Positions 7,116 through 12,806 of a DNA stretch of 12,806 nt are shown here, piece after piece; position 1 is the stretch's first letter, and each line of letters starts with the position of its first letter. This stretch comes from Lutibacter sp. (GTDB taxonomy: Bacteria; Bacteroidota; Bacteroidia; Flavobacteriales; Flavobacteriaceae). The DNA is taken from the NCBI GenBank assembly GCA_030599055.1, contig JAUVOS010000053.1, forward strand, positions 1 through 12,806, given 5' to 3'. The translations under genes and the position numbers were made by a program. Below the pieces are notes generated by a model. It was not told the DNA's origin. It ran no database searches and worked only from the letters and a program-made list of their open reading frames with translations.

Positions 7116-7135
7116 TGTAATTAATGTTACATTTG
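7116..7135 (+). promoter_or_regulatory. Promoter with overlapping operator dyad upstream of the metal cluster (copy 1)
   Basis: TACATTTG (7128-7135) fits TAnnTTTG. It is overlapped by TGTAA-N6-TTACA (7116-7131), which extends to ATGTAA-N6-TTACAT over 7115-7132. The same arrangement is present at 10386-10405, and about 31 of 40 aligned bases agree across the two promoter regions. A dyad covering the -7 box fits repressor binding; candidate families are Fur-type metal regulators or Crp/Fnr-type proteins. The box ends only five bases before the GTG start at 7140. Confidence 0.65.
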
Positions 7136-7139
7136 CGAT

Positions 7140-7577
7140 GTGAAACACTCTTTTACATATAAATTATTATCGGTAATAGTATCCTTACTTGTACTATTTT
7201 CAAGTTTGTCTTTTACTATTGAAAAGCATTTTTGCGAAGGTGAAATGCATTCTTCAATTTTTAGTAATTCTGAAGAATTATGTATTGAAGGATCTCCTAA
7301 GTGTCACAATGAAGAAGCTGAATCAAGCTGTTGTTCATCAAATGTAAAAGAATCTAAATGTTGTTTAAATACTTCTGAATTCGTCGAAGGAATCGCTGTT
7401 GAACAACAAGCACAAATAGAACAGAGTATTCGTTTATTTCCTGTTTTCTTTTTAGTTTCCGACTATTTTTCTGTCAGCTCCATCTTAAAAACCGTTCGTT
7501 TTTTTACAGAAGAGTTCGTTATACCACCTCCAAAAACACATGACTTAGGAATTCTTTTCCAAGTTTTTAGAATTTGA
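7140..7577 (+). CDS. HYC_CC_PP family envelope protein, cysteine-rich
   Basis: 145 residues with an N-terminal hydrophobic signal or anchor (about 8-26). The motifs that name the family are all present: H30-F-C32 (HFC here in place of HYC), the cysteine pairs C64-C65 and C74-C75, and P129-P131 near the C-terminus; further cysteines are at 48 and 55. The cysteine and histidine pattern suggests metal binding in the periplasm, but no biochemical role is established that I know of. The start is GTG at 7140: the ATG two bases upstream (7138) runs directly into a stop, and no other start would keep the signal sequence. The TonB-dependent receptor follows 80 bp downstream, so the protein is probably an accessory to that uptake system. 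Confidence 0.85.
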   Translation: MKHSFTYKLLSVIVSLLVLFSSLSFTIEKHFCEGEMHSSIFSNSEELCIEGSPKCHNEEAESSCCSSNVKESKCCLNTSEFVEGIAVEQQAQIEQSIRLFPVFFLVSDYFSVSSILKTVRFFTEEFVIPPPKTHDLGILFQVFRI

Positions 7578-7597
7578 TGTATTAGTTTTTTTTTATC

Positions 7598-7616
7598 AGA
7601 CTACGACTTTTAGTCT
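7598..7616 (+). other. Small hairpin between the HYC_CC_PP gene and the receptor gene
   Basis: AGACTA-N7-TAGTCT followed by TTTTA. It is too weak for a confident terminator but might attenuate transcription or mark a processing site between the two genes. No TAnnTTTG box is seen in the 80-bp gap, which supports read-through from the promoter at 7128. Confidence 0.3.
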
Positions 7617-7657
7617 TTTAGCACAACTTTTTATTATCAATATCTAAAAATATAATC

Positions 7658-9967
7658 ATGAAAAAACATTTAATCAGTTTTCTATTTATAATTCCTTTAT
7701 TGTCATTTTCTCAATCTGTTTTAAAAGGAAGAATAATGTTTATAGAAGACTCAAAGCACGCAGCTTTAGCAGGTGCTTCCATTTTATGGCAAGACACCAA
7801 AATTGGCACTGTAACCGAGGGAAATGGCAACTTCCAAATCCCTTATAAATCTGAATATAAAAAATTAATAATTAGCTATTTAGGTTTTAAAACCGATACT
7901 TTAACTGTAAAAAATCCCAGCTATTTACATCATCTTTTACAAGAAAGTGAACAATTAGATGAAGTGATTTTAAAAAGTAAAAAAAAGAATCTAAATACCT
8001 CGTATTTTGGGGCGCACAATGTTGAAAGTCTGGGACAAGGTGAACTTCTAAAAGCGGCATGTTGTAGTCTGTCAGAAAGCTTTGAAACCAACCCGAGTAT
8101 TGATGTAACTTTTACAGATGCGGTAACAGGAACTAAGCAAATTCAGATGTTGGGCTTGACGAGCCCTTATATACAATTGACACAAGAAAACATTCCTGCG
8201 GTACGTGGCGCTGCACAAGCTTATGGTATGAGTTTTATTCCTGGAACTTGGGTAAACGGTATCCAAATAACAAAGGGAGCCGGCTCCGTTATCAACGGTT
8301 TTGAGAGTATAACGGGACAAATAAACACCGAACTCAAAAAACCAGAAACTGCTGAAAGATTTTTTCTAAATATTTATGGCTCTCAAAATGGCAGACTCGA
8401 ATTTAATACCGATTTTAACACAAAAGTGAGTGATAAAATCTATACAGGCATTTATCTACATGGAAATATGAGAACTAATAAACTAGATGAAAACTCAGAT
8501 AGTTTTTTAGATGCTCCACTTGGTAAACAGGTTAATATTATGAATCGTTGGAAATACCAAGACAATGTTAAAGGTTGGGAAAGTAGCTTAATACTTCGTT
8601 ATCTAGATGACCATAAACAAACAGGCGAAGTAGCTTTTGATCCCGATATCCACAAAATGACTCCTACAGAATGGGGCTCAGAAATTGACACCCAAAGATT
8701 TGATTCCTTCTTTAAGTTAGGTCGTGTTTTTCCTGATATTCCGTATCAAAGTTTTGGATTTCAAGCGGCTTATAGCACGCACCAACAAGAATCTTATTTT
8801 GGACTTAAGGAATACAACATAAAGCATAATAGTTTTTATTCAAATGCTTTATTTCAATCTATTTTAGGAAATACCTATCATCAATTTAAAACTGGTATTA
8901 GCTTTACTTATGATGATTATTCAGAACATCTTACCAATTTAGATTTTGATAGAACAGACCAAAGTGTTGGTGGGTTCTTTGAATATGATTTTGATAACGA
9001 AGAAGCGTTTAGTATCAATGCAGGTATTCGTACTGATTATCACAATCATTGGGGCTTTTTTGTGAGTCCTCGTGTACACATACGTTACCAACCTTGGGTC
9101 AAAACTACTTTGAGAGCTTCTGCTGGTCGTGGTAAACGAACGGCTAATATTTTTGCAGAAAACCAAAAAATATTCGCAACTAATAGAGCCATAAACATAA
9201 CTACCAACCAAGGAAGTGCTTATGGATTACAACCAGAAACCGCATGGAACTACGGGTTTAGTTTGCTACAAGGATTTAATCTATTCGATAGAAATGGGGA
9301 TATTACTATTGATTATTATCGTACAGATTTTACCGATCAAGTAGTTGTCGATTATGAAAACCCACAAGAAATAGCTTTTTACAATCTCAATGGACAATCT
9401 TTTGCAAATAGCTTACAAATAAGCGGAAATTATGAACTGACACATGATTTAGATGTACGTATTGCTTACAAATTTTATGATGTACAAACTGATTATACAA
9501 CAGGTTTAAAGGCAAATCCGTTACAAGCAAAGAATCGTTTTTTCATCAATTTAGCTTATGAAACACATGAAACTGAAAAAGGCGGTCAATGGTTATTTGA
9601 CTATACGTTTAATTGGATAGGGGAACAACGAATTCCTTTTACTGGCAGTAATCCTGTAAATTATCAACTACCTAATAATTCACCAACATATACCTTGATG
9701 AATGCACAAGTAACTAAAATATTCTCTGAACAATTTTCAATCTATTTTGGAGGAGAAAATCTGTCAAACTACACGCAAGAAAATGCAATTTTAGGAAGTG
9801 ATGACCCGTTTGGAAATTATTTTGATAGTAGTTTGGTCTATGCTCCAATACACGGCAGAATGTTTTATACTGGATTACGATATACGATTCCTAACAAGAA
9901 AGAAGTAATAGAGGAACATAACGATGATGAAGATGAAGATGATCATAATCATGATGACCACGAATAA
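7658..9967 (+). CDS. TonB-dependent outer-membrane receptor, probably for a metal
   Basis: 769 residues. It has a signal peptide (cleavage near SFSQ, 16-19), a CarboxypepD_reg-like domain (about 20-95, with GTVTEGNGNFQIP), a plug (about 110-230) and a barrel to about residue 745. The plug carries an uncommon cysteine pair, C135-C136 in KAACCSLSESFETNPSIDV, which I recall as typical of a flavobacterial receptor group found beside HMA-domain genes. The final strand GRMFYTGLRYTIP is followed by a tail of about 22 residues rich in Asp, Glu and His (from about 747), whereas most barrels end with an aromatic residue. The tail would face the periplasm and could bind metal. An HMA protein gene begins 16 bp downstream. 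Import of a metal ion or chelate is inferred from context; the ligand could be something else. Confidence 0.9.
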   Translation: MKKHLISFLFIIPLLSFSQSVLKGRIMFIEDSKHAALAGASILWQDTKIGTVTEGNGNFQIPYKSEYKKLIISYLGFKTDTLTVKNPSYLHHLLQESEQLDEVILKSKKKNLNTSYFGAHNVESLGQGELLKAACCSLSESFETNPSIDVTFTDAVTGTKQIQMLGLTSPYIQLTQENIPAVRGAAQAYGMSFIPGTWVNGIQITKGAGSVINGFESITGQINTELKKPETAERFFLNIYGSQNGRLEFNTDFNTKVSDKIYTGIYLHGNMRTNKLDENSDSFLDAPLGKQVNIMNRWKYQDNVKGWESSLILRYLDDHKQTGEVAFDPDIHKMTPTEWGSEIDTQRFDSFFKLGRVFPDIPYQSFGFQAAYSTHQQESYFGLKEYNIKHNSFYSNALFQSILGNTYHQFKTGISFTYDDYSEHLTNLDFDRTDQSVGGFFEYDFDNEEAFSINAGIRTDYHNHWGFFVSPRVHIRYQPWVKTTLRASAGRGKRTANIFAENQKIFATNRAINITTNQGSAYGLQPETAWNYGFSLLQGFNLFDRNGDITIDYYRTDFTDQVVVDYENPQEIAFYNLNGQSFANSLQISGNYELTHDLDVRIAYKFYDVQTDYTTGLKANPLQAKNRFFINLAYETHETEKGGQWLFDYTFNWIGEQRIPFTGSNPVNYQLPNNSPTYTLMNAQVTKIFSEQFSIYFGGENLSNYTQENAILGSDDPFGNYFDSSLVYAPIHGRMFYTGLRYTIPNKKEVIEEHNDDEDEDDHNHDDHE

Positions 9968-9983
9968 TAAAAACCATACGATC

Positions 9984-10364
9984 ATGAAAAAAACAATCTT
10001 TATTAGCTTATTACTAGTAAGCTTTTCAATACAAGGAATAGCACAAGAAAACACATCCAATAAAAAAATAGTAAAAACCACTTTTTGGGTTAATGGTCAA
10101 TGTGATATGTGCCAAACAAGAATTGAAAAAGCGGCACTAAAAACAAAAGGAGTTAAAATGGCAACTTGGCATATAGAAAGCAATATGCTAAGTGTTATTT
10201 ATAATACGAGACAATGTTCTGTAAATGACATAAAACAAAATATTGCTAATGTTGGTCATGATACTAAAGGTTTTAGAGCTAAGGACAAAGTTTATGAAAA
10301 TCTCCATAGTTGTTGTAAATATGAAAGAGAGCCTCTAGCAGATACAAAAAAAAATAAGATTTAA
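9984..10364 (+). CDS. Periplasmic heavy-metal-associated (HMA) domain protein
   Basis: 126 residues from the ATG at 9984. The reading frame is open further upstream to an ATG at 9924, but that stretch is the receptor's GAT/GAA-rich tail read out of frame, and only the 9984 start gives a proper signal peptide (MKKTIFISLLLVSFSIQGIA, cleavage before Q21). The mature part is an HMA/MerP-like ferredoxin fold with metal-binding C40-D-M-C43, then ...NVGHDT (89-94) and a C-terminal extension with C110-C111-KYER. C78 is a further cysteine. It is likely a periplasmic metal carrier or sensor working with the receptor 16 bp upstream. Cu(I) is the usual ligand of such domains, but the specificity is inferred. 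Confidence 0.9.
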   Translation: MKKTIFISLLLVSFSIQGIAQENTSNKKIVKTTFWVNGQCDMCQTRIEKAALKTKGVKMATWHIESNMLSVIYNTRQCSVNDIKQNIANVGHDTKGFRAKDKVYENLHSCCKYEREPLADTKKNKI

Positions 10365-10385
10365 CATTTAATTATTTTGTCATTA

Positions 10386-10405
10386 TGTAATATTTGTTAC
10401 ATTTG
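10386..10405 (+). promoter_or_regulatory. Promoter with overlapping operator dyad (copy 2)
   Basis: TACATTTG (10398-10405) with TTTG at 10376-10379 as -33 element (18-bp spacing), overlapped by TGTAA-N6-TTACA (10386-10401; ATGTAA-N6-TTACAT over 10385-10402). It is nearly the same as the promoter at 7116-7135, including the following GCGAT. Transcription should begin near 10410, leaving about 40 nt of leader before the ATG at 10450. Confidence 0.7.
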
Positions 10406-10449
10406 CGATAATTAAGTAATTATAATCAGTAACTAAAAACACGTAAATT

Positions 10450-10707
10450 ATGAAAAAACTTGTATTAATAGTAGCTATAGGTCTCTTTTCTGTTGCAGTA
10501 TCAAATGCACAAAGTATTAAAGATGAACAAGCTAAAACAGAGGTAAAAGCAAAAGCATCGGTAAGCCTTGTTAAAGATGCAGACAGCAAAGAGTTAAAAA
10601 AAGATAGTGACACCAAAAAAGCAAGCCTTTTATCTGACAAGAAAAAATCTTGTGCAACTAAAAAAAGTTGTGCAGATAAAAAACGACCTGATAGTTGTAA
10701 AAATTAA
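10450..10707 (+). CDS. Small exported Lys/Cys-rich protein, function unknown
   Basis: 85 residues: a clear signal peptide (MKKLVLIVAIGLFSVAVSNA, cleavage before Q21) and a 65-residue mature chain dominated by Lys, Ser, Asp and Ala, with three cysteines at 68, 74 and 83 in the motif KKSCATKKSCADKK...DSCK. The mature part is low in complexity and probably disordered. I recognise no family. It is a real gene judging by the signal peptide, its own promoter copied from that of the metal cluster, and a strong terminator 30 bp after its stop. Binding of a metal, or a thiol role in the periplasm, is inferred from the cysteines and from co-regulation. Confidence 0.75.
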   Translation: MKKLVLIVAIGLFSVAVSNAQSIKDEQAKTEVKAKASVSLVKDADSKELKKDSDTKKASLLSDKKKSCATKKSCADKKRPDSCKN

Positions 10708-10736
10708 CAAATAACTACTAACTCAATTTTGTTAAT

Positions 10737-10765
10737 AAAAAACCTCGCCAATAGCGAGGTTTTTT
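10737..10765. terminator. Bidirectional intrinsic terminator
   Basis: AAAAAACCTCGC (10737-10748) and GCGAGGTTTTTT (10754-10765) are perfect complements with a CAATA loop. T-tracts form on both strands, so it ends both the small Cys-rich gene and the convergent M49 gene. Confidence 0.93.
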
Positions 10766-10786
10766 CATTTATATGAATTAATGTTT

Positions 10787-12442
10787 TTACAAACCTAATT
10801 CCGTAGTTCCCTGTTCAAAGACAACATCAACCGGAATATTGGCTTCTGTTAATCTGTCTAGATCTGCCTGTAAACCTTCTTTAATTACTCCTTTTTCGGT
10901 AACTAATTTTGCAACAGCATCGTAATCACCATTTCCTTGTAACGTTAATATCAAGCTAGATAAATCTTCCATAGCTGTACTTAATTTGTCATAATTAACG
11001 GTATATGTTCCATCTTCATTACGTGTAAAAGCTCCTTTTTCTTGAAAAAAATAGAATCGAATCATGTTGGCTTTTCCATGAGCACTACTTGATCCAAAGC
11101 GAACAGAACGGAAAATACTCGACATAAAAGTGGTCATATAATCTTTCATATCTGCTGTAAGTTCTCCTTTTTTATGCAGTTCTTGTACTAGGTATAAGCC
11201 AAGAATATCCGCCTTTCCTTCTTCCAAAGCAGAGGAATGTTCTTTTAGTGCTTCGCGAACACTTCCTTTTCCATTAATCGTATTTTTAATTCCTAAACCA
11301 TGTGCTACTTCATGAAACATCGTATTGGCAAAAAAAGCATCAAACGTAATATGTTGGCGTTGACTTGGATCAATTAACACCTTTGAAATAGGAACTAATA
11401 TCTTATCAAATTTGGCTTGCATCGCATTTTTTAATTGCAATCTACGTGATCCTTTTTGTAATTGTACTTCTTCATCATTTGGTAAATTAATTGCAATTGT
11501 CTTTCCTCCTGCATTACAATCTCCTGCATAATACACCACATCATAGGCATTTAATTCTGAATCTGTTCCAGGTGATTCTGTTTTATATTCAGGAGCAACA
11601 GGTAATCCTTTTTGAAGCTCGGGTAAAAAAGCAGCGTATTTGGCTAGTTTTTTACTCCAATCCATATCTTTAACTAAAACATAGCCTTCATAAGAAGCTT
11701 TGTTTCCAAATAGTTGGTCTTCATAAGTTTCAATAGGACCTATAACAATATCAATATGGTTGGTTTTCATTTCCATCCAAGCCATATCACTCGGTTGGAA
11801 ATCATCATTGAGTAAAGCTTGTGCTCGTAGTTGTAAATATTTTTTAAAACCTGGGTCTTTTGCAAGTCTCTCCGCCTCTAATAAATAGGATGCTGCTTGT
11901 GTTAGTTGTCCTTTAAATTGGGTATTAAAAGGAACAATACTCAATTTACCTTCGGCATCTCTACGTAAGAATGTATACAAACTACTTTTATCTTCAAGGT
12001 CTGCTTTTTCAAATTCCTCTTTGGTCATGTCTGTAGGGTAAAAATTAGCTCCTGCAGGCTTCTCTCCTATTCCATCGACAAAAGATTCATCTCCTTTCAT
12101 TCTATCCCAAGGGCCATAATTGATGGCTACAAATTGCTTTGTATCTTCATCTTGAATACGAGCCAATAATTCATTTTTATCACCATAGGTTTGATACCAA
12201 AACAGTTCGTTCATAATAGCAGCTGCTCGAATTAGTAGCGGAACCATTTTCTTTTCATCATCTGATAGTTTTGAAATGTCCGTAGTTAGTTTTACAGAGA
12301 CGTATTCATTGAGTTTATCTTTCATACTGCGAGTAGCGGTAACTTCGTTAGTAGTTTGTTTTATAGGGTTTCTAGCTTTGTTTGTGTCTTTGCAACCTGA
12401 CAACAAGCTTATTCCTATTAGAATTAGGATTATTTTTTTCAT
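10787..12442 (-). CDS. Dipeptidyl peptidase III-like (M49) zinc peptidase lipoprotein
   Basis: 551 residues. The N-terminus is a lipoprotein signal (MKKIILILIGISLLSGC, lipobox LSGC, lipidated Cys17), so the protein is membrane-anchored in the envelope. The zinc site is HEVAH at 377-381 followed by GLG, with EEGKADILGLY at 407-417 providing the third ligand. The whole block from FHEVAHGLG to SSALEEGKAD resembles the DPP III-like region of plant Nudix hydrolase 3 proteins and of bacterial 'dipeptidyl-peptidase 3 family' proteins. Classical M49 enzymes have the hexapeptide HEXXGH; this one has the pentapeptide HEXXH, a known minority form. It is shorter than classical bacterial DPP III (about 670 residues). 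It probably removes dipeptides from oligopeptides or is a related peptidase; substrate unknown. ATG start at 12442. Confidence 0.85.
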   Translation of the reverse strand: MKKIILILIGISLLSGCKDTNKARNPIKQTTNEVTATRSMKDKLNEYVSVKLTTDISKLSDDEKKMVPLLIRAAAIMNELFWYQTYGDKNELLARIQDEDTKQFVAINYGPWDRMKGDESFVDGIGEKPAGANFYPTDMTKEEFEKADLEDKSSLYTFLRRDAEGKLSIVPFNTQFKGQLTQAASYLLEAERLAKDPGFKKYLQLRAQALLNDDFQPSDMAWMEMKTNHIDIVIGPIETYEDQLFGNKASYEGYVLVKDMDWSKKLAKYAAFLPELQKGLPVAPEYKTESPGTDSELNAYDVVYYAGDCNAGGKTIAINLPNDEEVQLQKGSRRLQLKNAMQAKFDKILVPISKVLIDPSQRQHITFDAFFANTMFHEVAHGLGIKNTINGKGSVREALKEHSSALEEGKADILGLYLVQELHKKGELTADMKDYMTTFMSSIFRSVRFGSSSAHGKANMIRFYFFQEKGAFTRNEDGTYTVNYDKLSTAMEDLSSLILTLQGNGDYDAVAKLVTEKGVIKEGLQADLDRLTEANIPVDVVFEQGTTELGL

Positions 12443-12471
12443 CTTGATTTATAAATTAAAATATTATCCCA

Positions 12472-12479
12472 CAAAAGTA
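12472..12479 (-). promoter_or_regulatory. Probable promoter of the M49 lipoprotein gene, -7 box TACTTTTG
   Basis: TACTTTTG on the minus strand matches TAnnTTTG, 29 bp before the ATG. No clear -33 TTTG is seen. The leader would be about 20-25 nt. Confidence 0.5.
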
Positions 12480-12554
12480 CTAAAAAGAAAAACACTTCAT
12501 ATCTATTTCGTGATTGAGTGTACAACAAATTTCAGTAAGACTAAAGACTAAGAA

Positions 12555-12627
12555 ACAATAGATGTTAGACTGTTTTCTCTTAAATTGAAATCGGATTAGT
12601 CTAATGTCTATTGTCTTACAGTCTAAC
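12555..12627. repeat. Overlapping inverted repeats of GTCTAA/TTAGAC type
   Basis: GTTAGACTG (12564-12572) and CAGTCTAAC (12619-12627) are perfect complements. ACAATAGATGTTAGAC (12555-12570) and GTCTAATGTCTATTGT (12599-12614) match at 14 of 16. Just before the left arm, AGACTAA occurs twice in tandem (from 12538). One left arm can thus pair with two alternative right arms. Confidence 0.65.
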
Positions 12628-12673
12628 GATCTAATATCTTATCTGTATTAGAATTAAACAACAATCAAATAAA

Positions 12674-12766
12674 AGGTATTAAACCTCAGGGTAGAACCCT
12701 GAACCCAATAAAAGGAATCGACCTAGAAGGTCGAGGTATTAACCAATAACCCGCTAAAAAAGCGGG
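12674..12766. repeat. Module of three small hairpins, two with the same AGA loop
   Basis: TCAGGGT-AGA-ACCCTGA (12686-12702) and TCGACCT-AGA-AGGTCGA (12718-12734) each have a 7-bp perfect stem and an identical 3-nt loop, with different but complementary stems. AGGTATTAA occurs at 12674-12682 and 12734-12742, 60 bp apart. CCCGCT-AAAAA-AGCGGG follows at 12750-12766 and is not followed by a T-tract on either strand. Confidence 0.75.
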
Positions 12767-12806
12767 ATTAGTTCGGCTAACTTAAAAATTGAAATAATTT
12801 TTAAGA

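Larger units (their letters stand above)
12443..12806. other. Non-coding end region with repeats
   Basis: No supported gene. It contains the promoter of the minus-strand M49 gene, a pair of inverted repeats around 12555-12627, a module of three small hairpins at 12674-12766, and AT-rich sequence to the edge. One open frame of about 90 codons crossing 12276-12551 lies antisense to the M49 gene start and has no support. Confidence 0.7.

Noticed and set aside
7598..7616. Terminator separating the HYC_CC_PP gene from the receptor gene
   Set aside because: The stem is only 6 bp and AT-rich, followed by TTTTAG rather than a T-tract, and no new promoter is seen after it.
8072..8320. Antisense open frame inside the receptor gene
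   Set aside because: A shadow of the receptor frame with an unlikely composition; the same applies to the antisense frames at 8939-9211 and 9875-10081.
9924..9983. Longer N-terminus for the HMA protein (ATG at 9924)
   Set aside because: This stretch is the receptor's Asp/His tail read in another frame (a Met/Ile/Lys-rich sequence). The ATG at 9984 gives a normal signal peptide and a 16-bp gap after the receptor stop.
10383..10640. Antisense frame over the small Cys-rich gene
   Set aside because: The plus-strand gene has a signal peptide, promoter and terminator; the antisense product would have none of these and would cross the operator.
12276..12551. Open frame of 91 codons on the plus strand
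   Set aside because: It is antisense to the start and promoter of the M49 lipoprotein gene, with no recognisable domain.

Overview
The window is AT-rich DNA from a member of the Bacteroidetes, most likely family Flavobacteriaceae. The evidence is protein content (an XrtF-type exosortase with its partner, a HYC_CC_PP family protein, TonB-dependent receptors of flavobacterial type), Bacteroidetes-type promoters (-7 box TAnnTTTG), no Shine-Dalgarno sequences, two forced TTG starts and one forced GTG start, and many short palindromic and heptameric intergenic repeats. I cannot name genus or species.

Layout. (1) 1-1690, minus: lysS, missing only its last few codons, with a TTG start and a leader carrying two related palindromes. 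(2) 1691-2003: non-coding, with palindromes and a 5 x 7 bp tandem repeat. (3) 2004-5066, minus: a 1020-residue envelope protein joining a zinc-peptidase-like domain, a TolB-like propeller and an Omp85-like barrel. (4) 5067-5911: an 845-bp non-coding stretch holding a nest of repeats (an outer inverted-repeat pair, a palindromic repeat inside it, and a 186-bp MITE-like insertion with perfect terminal repeats and a 12-bp target duplication), then a candidate structured small RNA or leader ending in an intrinsic terminator. (5) 5912-6902, plus: xrtF and the exosortase F-associated membrane protein, overlapping. (6) 7140-10707, plus: a cysteine-rich envelope metal-handling cluster, namely HYC_CC_PP protein, TonB-dependent receptor with a CC motif and a His/Asp tail, periplasmic heavy-metal-associated (HMA) protein, and a separately promoted small Cys/Lys-rich exported protein. 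(7) 10787-12442, minus, convergent across a shared bidirectional terminator: a lipoprotein of the dipeptidyl peptidase III (M49) type. (8) 12443-12806: non-coding, again full of small palindromes.

How the genes work together. The strongest functional unit is 7140-10707. Two promoters in it are copies of one another: each has the -7 box TACATTTG overlapped by the dyad ATGTAA-N6-TTACAT. The three-gene run and the small Cys-rich gene are therefore probably controlled by one regulator that is not in the window. Paired cysteines, CxxC and His/Asp clusters in all four products point to transition-metal (perhaps copper) uptake or handling across the outer membrane and periplasm; the metal is inferred. 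The xrtF pair is a protein-sorting module whose substrates are not encoded here. lysS, the Omp85-like protein and the M49 lipoprotein look like independent transcription units, each with a TAnnTTTG box upstream.
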